Shown: positions 9,495-20,876 of the stretch, in pieces
Layout: each line of letters starts with the position of its first letter
Position numbering within the stretch: position 1 is the first letter of the stretch
NCBI GenBank assembly: GCA_039030395.1
Contig: JBCCEF010000004.1
Location: forward strand, 62,001 to 126,000
Origin: Acidobacteriota bacterium
Lineage (GTDB): Bacteria; Acidobacteriota; Thermoanaerobaculia; Multivoradales; JBCCEF01
Length of the DNA stretch: 64,000 nucleotides
Direction of reading: 5' to 3'
Program-made: the position numbers and the translations under genes
Notes under the pieces: generated by a model
What the model was told of the DNA's origin: nothing
What the model saw: the letters and a program-made list of their open reading frames with translations, nothing else
Databases searched by the model: none

Positions 9495-10441
9495 GGTCGG
9501 TGCTTCGCCAGCGCTTCGGCGCCAAGCAGCACCCATGCAATCCACACTAGGTCCGCCACCAGCAGATGGACGAGCTGCATCCAAACCGGCGCCGCCAACC
9601 CCAGGTTGATCACTCCGAGGACAAGCTGGGCGACATACAGGCCGAAGAAGATTCGGCTCATCTTGTGGACCGCCGGCGAAGGCCGCCAGCGCGCCAGGGC
9701 AAAGGCGCCGAAGCCGACGATCGCTGCGCCGCCGATGGCGATGAAGGGATGGAACACTCGCAGCCGCACGAGGATGTGGGCAGTGGGCGACAGATCCATC
9801 GCCAGGCCGGCGGCGAAACTCTCGGCCGGGAAGAGGGTGTCTCCCAGGGCGGCGACGGCGCCGCTCAGGCCGACGATCAAGAGGGCCAACACGCCGCCGC
9901 CGGCCACCACCGCGGTGCGGCGGTTGTGCGACCAAGCCAGTCCAGGATTGCCGGATGACCAATGGGCGGTGAGAGCGAGGGCGGCGAGCAGGAAGAAGGT
10001 GTTGACCAGATGCGCCCCCATCACCCAGGCGCGGGTCAGGGAGGCGTTGTCGGCCACCAGCTCAAAGCGCACCAGACCGGCGCCGATCAGCGCTTCGAAG
10101 ATCAGAAAAACCAGCGCTACAAAGGCCGCCTTGCGCACCCGATGGGGGCGGGGAAAGGCGCGCCAGGCCCAGATCGTCATTCCCAGTACGAGGAAACCGT
10201 CGAGGCCGCTGGTCAGCCGATGGCTGAACTCGATCATCGTCTCGACGCTCTCGGCCCGCGGCACCACTTCGCCGTTGCACAGCGGCCAGTGACTTCCGCA
10301 GCCGGCGCCGGAACCGGTAGCCCGCACGAAGGCTCCCCACATCACCACCAGCAGGTTGTAGGCGAGGATGGCCCAGGCGAAGCGGGCGAATCGGGTATGT
10401 GGGGACGAAGGCACCGGGGTGGGCTCCAGAGAGGCCTTCAC
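9491..10441 (-). CDS. ctaA: heme A synthase, COX15/CtaA family
   Basis: 316 residues with eight predicted membrane helices. Recognisable features are GAFVRATGSGAGCGSHWPLC near the first loop, EFSHRLTSG (heme-ligand histidine), a second histidine in ILVRLRVFHPFIAIG, and a final one in MQLVHLLVADLVW. CtaA oxidises heme O to heme A for aa3-type cytochrome oxidase, so the organism probably respires oxygen. The start is GTG 10441, and the region up to 10546 is divergent with the antiporter gene. It heads a minus-strand group with the thioesterase and ICMT genes. Confidence 0.93.
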   Translation of the reverse strand: MKASLEPTPVPSSPHTRFARFAWAILAYNLLVVMWGAFVRATGSGAGCGSHWPLCNGEVVPRAESVETMIEFSHRLTSGLDGFLVLGMTIWAWRAFPRPHRVRKAAFVALVFLIFEALIGAGLVRFELVADNASLTRAWVMGAHLVNTFFLLAALALTAHWSSGNPGLAWSHNRRTAVVAGGGVLALLIVGLSGAVAALGDTLFPAESFAAGLAMDLSPTAHILVRLRVFHPFIAIGGAAIVGFGAFALARWRPSPAVHKMSRIFFGLYVAQLVLGVINLGLAAPVWMQLVHLLVADLVWIAWVLLGAEALAKHRP

Positions 10442-10546
10442 TCTACCAGTCCGGTGCTCACTAGCGGTGTGCTGTTCTCCAAGCGTCCGGTGCTGTTACC
10501 CTTCGGGGCGCCCGAAGACTAGGCCGTTTTATCGAGGAGGGTGGAA

Positions 10547-11482
10547 GTGATCGAAATCGCGTGGATCGTGGCCGGCATCGTCCTGCTGTATTTCGGTGGC
10601 GAAGGGCTGGTGCGGGGTTCCTCCTCGCTCGCCCGGCGGCTGGGTATGAGCCCGCTGGTGGTGGGGCTGACGGTGGTGGCTTTCGGTACCTCGAGCCCAG
10701 AGCTGGCGGCCACCCTGGTGGCGGCCTTTCAGGGTTCTCCGCAGGTCGCGATCGGCAATGTTCTGGGCTCGAATGTCGCCAATGTCGGGCTGATCTTGGG
10801 ATCGGCGGCACTGATCTTCCCGATGGTGGCCGAGGCGCGGTTCATTCGTCGCGAGGTGCCCTTCATGATCTTCACCTCGCTGCTGATGGTGCCCCTCGCC
10901 CTCGACGGTGGGTACGGGTTGTTCGACGCCCTGTTCCTGGTCGGCCTGCTGATCCTCTACCTGTGGGTACTGCTGCGCGAGAAAGAGGCGTCGCGGGTCG
11001 AAGGCGAGTTCGAAGAGGTCTACGGCGAGCCGACGGCTTCTATCGGCCGCTCGCTGGTGGAGATTGTGGCGGGAATCGCCCTGCTGGTGGGCGGCGCCTA
11101 CTTGCTGGTGGAGGGAGCGGTGACCCTGGCCCGCGGCTTTGGCATCTCCGAAACGGTGATCGGCATCACGGCGGTGGCCCTCGGCACCAGCCTGCCGGAA
11201 CTCGCCGCGGCCATCGTCGCCGCCGTGCGGCGTGAGGGAGACTTGATTCTTGGCAACATCATCGGCTCGAACGTTTTCAATGTCCTCGCCATTCTCGGCA
11301 TCGCCTCGCTGGTGACGCCGATCCCGGTCGTGCTGTCGGAAATCTGGGTTCCCTACCTGGTGATGATGGCCTTCAGCCTCTTGCTGGTGCTCTTCCTGAT
11401 CACCCGCCGCCGCCTGTCGAAGATCGAAGGCGGCCTCCTGCTGGCGGGTTATCTGGCCTACACGACGTCACTATTCTTCTGA
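10547..11482 (+). CDS. calcium/sodium antiporter, CaCA family (YrbG-like)
   Basis: 311 residues and about ten membrane helices. The two inverted alpha-repeats that form the ion pathway are clear: VAFGTSSPELAAT with GNVLGSNVANVGLILG, and VALGTSLPELAAA with GNIIGSNVFNVLAILG. AGGAGG at 10535-10540 lies 6 bases before GTG 10547, which favours this start over GTG 10541. It probably extrudes Ca2+ in exchange for Na+ or H+. Confidence 0.93.
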   Translation: MIEIAWIVAGIVLLYFGGEGLVRGSSSLARRLGMSPLVVGLTVVAFGTSSPELAATLVAAFQGSPQVAIGNVLGSNVANVGLILGSAALIFPMVAEARFIRREVPFMIFTSLLMVPLALDGGYGLFDALFLVGLLILYLWVLLREKEASRVEGEFEEVYGEPTASIGRSLVEIVAGIALLVGGAYLLVEGAVTLARGFGISETVIGITAVALGTSLPELAAAIVAAVRREGDLILGNIIGSNVFNVLAILGIASLVTPIPVVLSEIWVPYLVMMAFSLLLVLFLITRRRLSKIEGGLLLAGYLAYTTSLFF

Positions 11483-11494
11483 CCGCCGGGGCGG

Positions 11495-12784
<1,290 letters not shown>

Positions 12785-12849
12785 GAAGATATCTCCTGAA
12801 TCAAGCCAAATTTTGAGTTTATGCAGCGAGTGCTAGAAGGGCTGGAGGT

Positions 12850-13057
12850 ATGTTAGCAGGGTGCTCAGAGCCTGATCCGCACCCCGAAGGGCGAGGTGGC
12901 AGCGGAGCTGCCGAGGATGGGGTGAGCCCGTAGGACTTGTCTTTTCGGGTGAGGGGCGGACCGTGTGCGGGCGCCTAGCGCCCTGGAAACAGACAGCGAA
13001 CAGCCTGCTGAAATCATGCGCACAGCGCCTTTCAGCAGTCTGTTAGCAGCCTGTTAG
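12850..13057 (-). repeat. dispersed intergenic repeat, copy A
   Basis: This fills most of the 343-base gap between the divergent icd and sseA genes. Read on the minus strand it has the family order: hairpin (CAGCCTGCTGAAA at 13001-13013 paired with TTTCAGCAGTCTG at 13030-13042), a spacer, then the module CTCACCCCATCCTCGGC and CCTCGCCCTTCGGG. TGTTAGCAG occurs at both ends (12851-12859 and 13041-13049) as a possible flanking direct repeat. No coding potential is seen. Confidence 0.7.
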
Positions 13058-13127
13058 GATCCACTTTCTGGCGTTGGATGAGCACGGCGCCCGACCACGC
13101 GGTTTCCAACGAGGAGTCATACGACCC

Positions 13128-13991
<864 letters not shown>

Positions 13992-13992
13992 C

Positions 13993-14451
13993 GTGTCCGA
14001 GCTGAGCCAAACGGTCACAGCGGAGCTGCCGGAGAAGCTGCGGGACACTCTCGACCTGTTCTCGATGATGGAGCGGGCGGACCGCATTCAGGTCCTCATC
14101 GATACCGCCGAGCGCTTCCGGAGCGTGTCCGCCGAAGTGGCGGAAAAGCCCTACGGCGAAGAGCATCGGGTGCCGGCTTGCGAGTCCGAAGCCTTCGTCT
14201 GGGCCGTCCGCCAACCGGACAACACCCTCAAGTTCCACTTCGCGGTGGAAAATCCGCAGGGCATCTCGGCGATGGCGATGGCCGTGATCCTCGACGACAC
14301 CCTTTCCGGTGCCCCTCTCGAACAGGTGGCGCGGGTGCCCGGCGACATCATCTATGGCCTGTTCGGCCGCGAACTGTCGATGGGCAAATCCATGGGGCTG
14401 ATGGGCATGGTCTCCATGGTGCAGAACTTCGCCAAGCTAGCAGGTTGCTGA
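13993..14451 (+). CDS. sufE: SufE family sulfur acceptor
   Basis: 152 residues starting at GTG 13993, one base after the sseA stop. The acceptor cysteine is Cys63 in VPACESEAFVW, matching the SufE GCxSQVW loop with variant neighbours. SufE takes persulfide from a cysteine desulfurase and stimulates it; here the partner beside it is a sulfurtransferase, and no sufS or sufBCD is in the window. The last codons (LAGC and TGA) lie inside a dispersed repeat element, so the native C-terminus may have been altered by its insertion. Confidence 0.87.
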   Translation: MSELSQTVTAELPEKLRDTLDLFSMMERADRIQVLIDTAERFRSVSAEVAEKPYGEEHRVPACESEAFVWAVRQPDNTLKFHFAVENPQGISAMAMAVILDDTLSGAPLEQVARVPGDIIYGLFGRELSMGKSMGLMGMVSMVQNFAKLAGC

Positions 14452-14600
14452 AAAGGCCTTCGGCCTATTTTTTCAGCAACCTGCTAGCTTAATCCTCTTT
14501 AGGGGGCTGGGCGCCCCCTCGGCCGAAAAGTGCTGATTTTTCGGCCTCACCCCATCCTCGGCGCCTCCGGCGCCGCCTCGCCCTTCGGGCTCGGTCGCAG
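14435..14600 (+). repeat. dispersed intergenic repeat, copy B (contains terminator-like hairpin)
   Basis: The best-preserved copy. AGCTAGCAGGTTGCTGAAAA (14435-14454) is perfectly complementary to 14470-14489, with AGGCC-TTC-GGCCT inside and a T-run on the 3' arm, so it can act as a strong terminator. A second stem follows (GGCCGAAAA at 14520-14528 paired with TTTTTCGGCC), then CTCACCCCATCCTCGGC and CCTCGCCCTTCGGGCTCGG. The hairpin provides the sufE TGA. From 14601 to the tonB-like start at 14757 nothing else is recognised. Confidence 0.8.
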
Positions 14601-14756
14601 AATTGGGAAGATCTTCCTTCCTCCTCTCGCCGGGAACCAAACCGTCCTCGGCGGTGTCTTAGAAGTACGTAGCCGGCCCCGCGCGGAGCCCTTCTCATCT
14701 GTTGGTTATGAATCGCCGGTCGACTTCGGCCCTGGGCGATTCGAGGAGGTGTTCCC

Positions 14757-15434
14757 ATGCCCGAAAAACTCTCCCCCGAGGCTCAAGAGTTCCCATGGAT
14801 AGTCGATGAATCGCCCTCGCGTTTGCGCTGGGCCCTCGCCGCGGCAGTGGTGGCTCACGCGGTTTTCCTGCTGATCCCGTTTCCCGAAGCCGGAGCCCAG
14901 GCAACTCCGGAGGCGGAGAACCCCAGAGTGTTCGTCGTTCAGCAGGTTCGCTTCAAGCCGCCGGTTATCGAACCGGTGCCGGAGATTCCGAAGCGCCGAG
15001 CCCGCAGGGTTCCGGTGCCGGACCCCACGCCCAACGATCCCGAACCGCTGAGAACCCTCGACGAGATCGAACCGGCTCTCGATCTGCCCGAGACGGATCT
15101 CGTCCTCGATGTCCCAACGGCCCCGCCGCCGATCGAACCGGTGGGCGTGCTGCGCATCGGCGGTGAGATCCGGCGGCCGGCGAAGATCTTCGCGCCGGAT
15201 CCGATCTATCCTGAGATTGCACGGAGGGTGCGATATCAGGGAGTGGTCGTGCTCAGGACGACCCTTGACCGCACCGGTCGGGTCAGAGATGTGACGGTCT
15301 TGAAAGATCTTCCCTTTGGCCTCGACGCGGCGGCGGCGGAAGCGGTGTCCCGGTGGAGGTACGAGCCGGCGACTTTGCGCGGCAAGCCGGTCGAGGTGGA
15401 GATGGAGGTGACGGTGCGTTTCTCGCTGCAGTAG
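14757..15434 (+). CDS. TonB-family energy transducer-like protein
   Basis: 225 residues. There is one N-terminal membrane helix (about 22-40, RWALAAAVVAHAVFLLIPF), a periplasmic Pro/Glu/Arg-rich linker (about 60-130), and a C-terminal TonB domain starting at PDPIYPEIARRVRYQGVVVL and ending in AAAEAVSRWRYEPATLRGKPV. TonB couples the inner-membrane proton gradient to outer-membrane receptors; no ExbB/ExbD or receptor gene is nearby, so it may be one of several paralogues. Confidence 0.85.
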   Translation: MPEKLSPEAQEFPWIVDESPSRLRWALAAAVVAHAVFLLIPFPEAGAQATPEAENPRVFVVQQVRFKPPVIEPVPEIPKRRARRVPVPDPTPNDPEPLRTLDEIEPALDLPETDLVLDVPTAPPPIEPVGVLRIGGEIRRPAKIFAPDPIYPEIARRVRYQGVVVLRTTLDRTGRVRDVTVLKDLPFGLDAAAAEAVSRWRYEPATLRGKPVEVEMEVTVRFSLQ

Positions 15435-15462
15435 GGAGTGCCCCGGCTGCTAAGATCCGTCC

Positions 15463-16251
15463 ATGATTTCCATCGATCTGGCAGGAAAGCGCGCCCTCGT
15501 TATGGGCGTCGCCAACGCACGAAGTCTGGGCTGGGGAATTGCCCAAAAGCTGCACGAAGCCGGTGCCCAGCTCGCCTTCAGTTACCAGGGAGAGCGGCTC
15601 AAGGGCGAACTCGAAAAGCTCACCGCCGACATGGAGGGAGCTCGCCTCTACGAGTGCGATGTCACCGACGAGGCCAGCTTGAAGGCGGTATTCGCGGACC
15701 TCCGGCAGGCTTGGGGAACCCTCGACTACGTGGTCCACGCCATCGCCTTCGCGCCGCGGCCGGCGATGGACGGTCGCTACATCGAGACCACCCGTGACGA
15801 CTGGGTCACCGCCCTTGAGATCTCCGCCTACTCTCTGGTGGCGGTGGCGCGTGAGGCGGAGCCGCTGCTGAACGAGGGCGGTGGCCTGATCACCCTGACC
15901 TACTACGCCGCCGAGAAGGTGGTGCCCAAGTACAACGTGATGGGAGTCGCCAAGAGCGCTCTCGAAGCGAGTGTGCGCTACCTGGCCTACGAATTGGGGA
16001 AGAAGAAGGTGCGGGTGAACGCCGTCTCCGCCGGGCCGGTGCGTACCGTGGCGGCGAGGAGCATTCCGGGCTTCATCAAGATGTACAAGCGAGTCGCCGG
16101 CATGGCGCCGCTAGGCGAAAACGTCACCCAAGAGGATGTCGGAAACCTGGGTCTTTATCTCCTGTCGCCGCTGGCCGGCGGCATCACCGGTGAGACGGTC
16201 TACGTCGATGGTGGCTTCCACGCCATGGGGATGGAACTGCCGGAGGATTGA
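15463..16251 (+). CDS. fabI: enoyl-[acyl-carrier-protein] reductase (NADH)
   Basis: 262 residues, the normal length for FabI. It catalyses the last reduction step of fatty-acid elongation. Seen: the SDR-type nucleotide loop GVANARSLGWGIA, Tyr147 and Tyr157-(x6)-Lys164 (KYNVMGVAK) forming the FabI active site, and SAGPVRTVAARSIPGF for the mobile substrate loop. It ends 7 bases from the convergent regulatory-like-domain gene. Confidence 0.96.
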   Translation: MISIDLAGKRALVMGVANARSLGWGIAQKLHEAGAQLAFSYQGERLKGELEKLTADMEGARLYECDVTDEASLKAVFADLRQAWGTLDYVVHAIAFAPRPAMDGRYIETTRDDWVTALEISAYSLVAVAREAEPLLNEGGGLITLTYYAAEKVVPKYNVMGVAKSALEASVRYLAYELGKKKVRVNAVSAGPVRTVAARSIPGFIKMYKRVAGMAPLGENVTQEDVGNLGLYLLSPLAGGITGETVYVDGGFHAMGMELPED

Positions 16252-16258
16252 CCGAACC

Positions 16259-18520
16259 CTACCGGCCGGTCGGTGCCTTCGGCGAGAGTTCCACGGCGAG
16301 TTCCAGGACGCCGCCGGCGGTCAGGTAGCCCTCGGCGCAGCGCATCACGCTCCCACCCTCGTTCTGGCCGCTCGCCGTCGCGGCGCGGTCCAGTTCCTCG
16401 GGCCGTGAGAAGCAGGCGCGGTAGATTCCTGGCGCCAGGCGGGGGAATTCCGCCGCGTCGGCATCGCGGGCCGCTACTACGCCGTGTCCCTGGGCCCAGT
16501 TCCACAGCCGGTTCATCGGCAGCCAGGTGTCGTCCTGCTGGAGGCGCAAGAACTCCGGTGAACGCTCCGTGTCAGGATCGCGCCCGCCGCGGGCGATACG
16601 CAGGGTGCCGCCTTCGCTCGGTACGACCAGTTCGAGCGGGTCCGACGGCAGTACTCGGAACGTCTTCAAGGCGTGCCCGGGCGGCCCGACGGTGATCTGA
16701 AGCATCCGAGCTTCGGCCGAGATCTCGGCTTCGAAGTGGCCGTCGCGGCTGGTGCGGACGCTGTCGTGGGTGACCGCGAAGAGTGGTTCGCTGGTGGCCA
16801 CGTCTACCATCGCGTGGGGCACCGGGCCGCGGTCGGAAACCACCCGCCCGCTCACCGAAACCCGCTCTTCGAGCACCAGCTCGACCGGTCCGGCGGGGGT
16901 CCCTTCGACCACCGGCAGGGTGAGGCTGCGGCTGCTCCAGGTTTTGCCTCGTCGCCTCATTGAAGCGCCGACCACTGCCGGCCCGGCGTCGAAGGCGCGC
17001 AGGGTCACCTCGCCCTCCTCGTCGCTGACCCCGTGGGCGATGGCGTCGTTCAGGGACGAGGCGTGGACCTCCGCGCCGGCGATCGGTCGCCCCTCTCGGT
17101 CGACTGTGCGGCAATGGAGTTCAGTGTCCGGCAGAACCACCTCCACCTCGCCGTCGCCATCGGAGCGGGCCACCACCTCCACGCGTTGGAGCAGCTTCTC
17201 GACCTCGAGTTCCGGTACGTCCACCTCGACATCCCACCAGCCGTCCCGCGGCAGGACGCCGACGAATTCGCCGGAGCCATCCGCCGCCATCTCCCCGCCC
17301 ACCAAGCCGTGCTGCCGCCCGAACCACAGGCTGCCGGCGACCGGTTCGTCACCGTGAAGGAGGACTCCTCGCACCACCAACAGTTCCAGATCCACATCGA
17401 TCCGGGCGTCCTCCGGTCCCTTGACCAGCCGGTGAGACTCCCCGTGAAGAGGATTGCCGGCGCTGTCCGAGATGGTGAAGAGAAACGATCCAGGCGTCTG
17501 CTTCGGTACCGAGACTCTGCCTTGGGAATCCGCAGGCCCATCGTAGGCGGCGCCGTTACCTTGCGAGTGGGAGAGGTCCGAGCCGGGTACCAACAGCACC
17601 TTCCAGGGCTTTCCCATCCAGTCCATCGGTGGCGAGATGGCGATCTCGAGGGTGAGCGGTTTGTGCAGCACCACCGGGAGCTGGAGCCGGATCTCCGCCG
17701 GGTAAGGCAGCTCCAGGGGGTATTCCACCGCGCGGGCGTAGTCCGGGTGATCGACCTCGAGGGTGTAGGCGCCGGGCTCGACGGCGCCGAGCTGGACGAA
17801 GCCGGCGGCGCTGACCGGGCTCTCGGCGGCCGGCTCCACTCGGTGCGCCGAAGGGAGCCGCGGTGCGAAGGGGACCAGGCGCGCCCGGGCCCGGTCGCCG
17901 AGCGGCCGTCCGTCCGCCGTTTCGACCCGGGCGACCAGCGAGGCACCGTGGCGCAGGTCCAGCGTTCCCCAGTCCGCGTCCTCGCCGGCCTTGATGTTTA
18001 GGCCGAAGCGGTAGATCGGTACGAACCCTTTTGGCCGCAGCTCGAGATCGAGTTCCCGGCCGAGGTTTGGAACCTCACAGGACCAGCGCTCCGCCGTCTG
18101 GCCGCAGGGCACGGTGAAGCTTTTCAGATCCCTCGATGTAGGACTCGAAAAGCGAAGGTAGAGCTTTTCCGGCGCTCCGGGCTCTGCCATATCTTTCCAG
18201 CGGCCGGAGATGGTTCCGGTAGGGTGGGTGGAGAAGGTGAGGCGGGTTTCGGCTTCGACTTCGATGCGCTCACAGGGCGACCAATGACCGGCAAGTTCGA
18301 GGCAGATCTTCCAGCGCGAGCCCGCGGGCAGCTCGACGGTCGAGTTGGTTGTTTCACTCGGCGCCGGGCCGGGTGGGTCGGGGATCAGCCGAAAGACTGC
18401 GCTTTCGTGTGGTGCTCCGTCCGGCGACCGGGCCGAGAGGGACACCGTCACGTCCGGTTCCGTGGCGAAGGCACCAACACCCAGCCCGAGAGCCGCCACC
18501 AGCAATCCGAGCGTTCTCAC
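16259..18520 (-). CDS. exported protein with carboxypeptidase-regulatory-like repeats
   Basis: 753 residues from GTG 18520, giving a signal peptide (RTLGLLVAALGLGVGAFA). The start overlaps the stop of the upstream small gene as GTGA, which decides it. The body is a series of beta-sandwich modules of the carboxypeptidase D regulatory-like type, for example LHCRTVDREGRPIAGAEVH, VSGRVVSDRGPVPHAMVDVA and VRGVLLHGDEPVAGSL. No catalytic domain is visible. A cell-surface structural or binding role is likely, perhaps together with the coupled Cys-rich protein. Confidence 0.72.
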   Translation of the reverse strand: MRTLGLLVAALGLGVGAFATEPDVTVSLSARSPDGAPHESAVFRLIPDPPGPAPSETTNSTVELPAGSRWKICLELAGHWSPCERIEVEAETRLTFSTHPTGTISGRWKDMAEPGAPEKLYLRFSSPTSRDLKSFTVPCGQTAERWSCEVPNLGRELDLELRPKGFVPIYRFGLNIKAGEDADWGTLDLRHGASLVARVETADGRPLGDRARARLVPFAPRLPSAHRVEPAAESPVSAAGFVQLGAVEPGAYTLEVDHPDYARAVEYPLELPYPAEIRLQLPVVLHKPLTLEIAISPPMDWMGKPWKVLLVPGSDLSHSQGNGAAYDGPADSQGRVSVPKQTPGSFLFTISDSAGNPLHGESHRLVKGPEDARIDVDLELLVVRGVLLHGDEPVAGSLWFGRQHGLVGGEMAADGSGEFVGVLPRDGWWDVEVDVPELEVEKLLQRVEVVARSDGDGEVEVVLPDTELHCRTVDREGRPIAGAEVHASSLNDAIAHGVSDEEGEVTLRAFDAGPAVVGASMRRRGKTWSSRSLTLPVVEGTPAGPVELVLEERVSVSGRVVSDRGPVPHAMVDVATSEPLFAVTHDSVRTSRDGHFEAEISAEARMLQITVGPPGHALKTFRVLPSDPLELVVPSEGGTLRIARGGRDPDTERSPEFLRLQQDDTWLPMNRLWNWAQGHGVVAARDADAAEFPRLAPGIYRACFSRPEELDRAATASGQNEGGSVMRCAEGYLTAGGVLELAVELSPKAPTGR

Positions 18521-18822
18521 CGTGGGCAGTAGCCTTCGCAGTCCGGATCCTCGCCTTCGATGTAGATCGCGAGGCACCCGCCACCCCAAGTGTCACAGGT
18601 CCAACCGAACCATCGACGCTCCTGCTTGCAGTAAATGCCATCGCCTTGCTCATCGTCCTGGGCCGCTTTGCAAATCCAGTAGCAGGTCACCTCCGTGTTC
18701 AAACAGCCAGGGTTCTGCAATTTGCAGTCATAGCAACCCGTGTAGGTGTTCGAGAAGGCACCCGAGGTGGCAAAGAGCACGAGGGTCGTGAACAGCGTCA
18801 GCCGGCAAAGTCGCGTTCTCAT
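18517..18822 (-). CDS. small cysteine-rich secreted protein, unknown function
   Basis: 101 residues. A signal peptide (about 1-24, ending SGAFS) is followed by a mature part of about 77 residues containing ten cysteines, starting GCYDC and ending CEGYC, consistent with five disulfides. No family is recognised. The stop overlaps the start of the large regulatory-like-domain gene by 4 bases, so they are translated together. A promoter-like sequence lies just upstream (18848-18876). Confidence 0.65.
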   Translation of the reverse strand: MRTRLCRLTLFTTLVLFATSGAFSNTYTGCYDCKLQNPGCLNTEVTCYWICKAAQDDEQGDGIYCKQERRWFGWTCDTWGGGCLAIYIEGEDPDCEGYCPR

Positions 18823-18847
18823 AATGGATTCCTAATTGTTTACTTAC

Positions 18848-18876
18848 ACAATAACAGGAGACTCTTCGACCGTCAA
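18848..18876 (-). promoter_or_regulatory. sigma-70-type promoter for the Cys-rich gene
   Basis: On the minus strand TTGACG, a 17-base spacer and TATTGT (4 of 6 at -10) lie 26 bases upstream of the ATG at 18822. Spacing and position fit a promoter in an otherwise GC-rich background. Confidence 0.5.
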
Positions 18877-18982
18877 CGATTCAACCGCCCGCCCGATGGG
18901 AGAGACTTCGTCGCGCGATTCGCGACAAGAGAGAAGTCGATCGACCAGAAGGCGATCGAAAAGCTGGAGTGGAACTCCGACC

Positions 18983-20719
18983 CTACAGAACCGTCTCGCG
19001 GACCACTTCTTCGACGGTGGTGAGGCCGTCCTTGATCTTGCGCAGACCGCTCTGGCGCAGCGAGATCATGCCGTTGTCGATGGCCTTCGTGCGCAGTTCG
19101 ACGGAGGTGGCGCCGGAGAGGATCATTTCGCGGATCTCGTCGTCGACGGCCAGTACTTCGTAGAGGCCGATGCGGCCTTTGAAGCCGGTGTTGCTGCAGC
19201 GCTCGCAGCCCTTGCCCTGGAACAGCTTCAAGGCCGGGATCTCGTGTTCGCCGAAGCCCACTTCGAGGAGCGCCTGTTTGGGCAGCTCCAGGGGTTCCTT
19301 GCAGAAGGTGCAGACCCGGCGCACCAGCCGTTGGGCGGCCACCAGGTGGACCGAGGTGGCCACCAGGAAGGGTTCGATGCCCATATTCATCAGGCGGTTG
19401 ATGGAGGAAGGAGCGTCATTGGTGTGCAGGGTGGAGAGCACCAGGTGACCGGTCATCGCGGCCTTGATGGCGACCTCGGCGGTTTCGAAATCCCGCACCT
19501 CGCCGACCAGGATGATGTTCGGGTCCTGGCGCAGGAAGGAGCGCAGGGCAGCGGCGAAGTTGAGGCCGATCTGCTCCTTCATCTGCACCTGGTTGATGCC
19601 CGGCAGGTTGAACTCCACCGGATCCTCGGCGGTCATGATGTTGGTCTCCGGCGTGTTGATGCGCTGGAGCGCCGAGTAGAGAGAATTGGTCTTGCCGGAG
19701 CCGGTGGGGCCGGTGACCAGCACCATGCCGTAGGGCTTCAGGATCGCCTGCTCGAAGATGCGCAGCGACTCCGGCTCGAAGCCGAGCTTGGTCATGTCGA
19801 GCATCAGCTTGTCTTTGTCCAGCAGCCGCATGACGATCTTTTCGCCGAAGATCGTCGGCAGCACGGAGACGCGGAAGTCGAGGTCCTTGACTCGTCCGCC
19901 GATCTTGGTCTTGATCTTGATGCGGCCGTCCTGGGGCAGGCGCTTTTCGGCGATGTCCAGCTTCGCCATGATCTTGCACCGGCTGGTGATCGCCTCCTTG
20001 AGCTTGACCGGCGGGTGCATCATTTCGTAGAGCACGCCATCGATGCGGTAGCGCACCCGGTAGTCCTTTTCGTAGGGCTCGATGTGGATGTCCGAAGCGC
20101 CGCGCTTGATCGCGTCCGTCAGGATGATGTTGACCAGCTTGACCACCGGTGCCGTTTCGGACTCTTCCTCCAGGGTGGCGAGGTCCAAGTCCTGCTCTTC
20201 GTCGAGCACCTCGAGGTCCGCGTCGGCCTCTTCCGTCAGGTCTTCCATGACCTTCTTGAGCTCGATGGCGTGGGTCGAGCCGTAGTGCTCTTCGATCGCC
20301 GCGCGCAGTGCGATCTCCGAGGTGACCACCGGTTCCACCCGGTAGCCGGTCATGAACTTGACGTCGTCCATGGCGAAGACGTTGGTCGGATCGATCATCG
20401 CCAGGGTCACCGTGGCGCCGGCCTTGGCCACCGGCAGGATGGTGTACTTGCGGGCGATGTCCGCCGGGATGATCTTGAGAACGCTGTCGTCGATCTCCAG
20501 GCTGGCGAGGTCGACGGACGGCACGCCGAAATGTTCCGACAGCAGGGTGATCAGGGAGGCGTCGCTGACGAACCCGAGCTTGACCAGGTTGCTGCCGAGG
20601 CGGCCGCCTTGGGATTTCTGTGCGGCGAGAGCCTCGTGGAGCTGTTCTTCGCTGACCTTGCCCGTTTTGACGAGAAAATCGCCAAAGCGGTCGAATGCCG
20701 TTTTCGAGCCGGTTGCCAT
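18983..20719 (-). CDS. pilB: type IV pilus assembly / type II secretion ATPase
   Basis: About 578 residues. An MshEN-like N-terminal domain (FGDFLVKTGKVSEEQL, then LGSNLVKLGFV) is followed by the GspE core: Walker A GPTGSGKT, the Asp box, the Walker B region NIILVGEVRD and the His box LSTLHTNDAPSS. A zinc tetracysteine is present (CTFC and CERC). It is the hexameric ATPase that drives pilin polymerisation. Two ATGs are possible; AAAAGGGG lies 6 bases before 20719 but touches 20725, so the former is preferred. No other pil genes are nearby. Confidence 0.93.
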   Translation of the reverse strand: MATGSKTAFDRFGDFLVKTGKVSEEQLHEALAAQKSQGGRLGSNLVKLGFVSDASLITLLSEHFGVPSVDLASLEIDDSVLKIIPADIARKYTILPVAKAGATVTLAMIDPTNVFAMDDVKFMTGYRVEPVVTSEIALRAAIEEHYGSTHAIELKKVMEDLTEEADADLEVLDEEQDLDLATLEEESETAPVVKLVNIILTDAIKRGASDIHIEPYEKDYRVRYRIDGVLYEMMHPPVKLKEAITSRCKIMAKLDIAEKRLPQDGRIKIKTKIGGRVKDLDFRVSVLPTIFGEKIVMRLLDKDKLMLDMTKLGFEPESLRIFEQAILKPYGMVLVTGPTGSGKTNSLYSALQRINTPETNIMTAEDPVEFNLPGINQVQMKEQIGLNFAAALRSFLRQDPNIILVGEVRDFETAEVAIKAAMTGHLVLSTLHTNDAPSSINRLMNMGIEPFLVATSVHLVAAQRLVRRVCTFCKEPLELPKQALLEVGFGEHEIPALKLFQGKGCERCSNTGFKGRIGLYEVLAVDDEIREMILSGATSVELRTKAIDNGMISLRQSGLRKIKDGLTTVEEVVRETVL

Positions 20720-20876
20720 ATTCATCCCCTTTTCGAGGCGCCTTGTCGTCTGCGCTTCGTTCCGGCGCTCAGAATCCCACTTTAGAGTCCCAGTACGGTG
20801 GCCTCCGGGGCCGAGCGGTAAGGAAATTCCTGCCGAAGAGTGTAGCAACGCCTCCGAAATGGGGCAACGTGCTGAT

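Noticed and set aside
12785-13127. Small gene or tRNA between icd and sseA
   Set aside because: No frame with coding features and no cloverleaf; the space is explained by repeat copy A.
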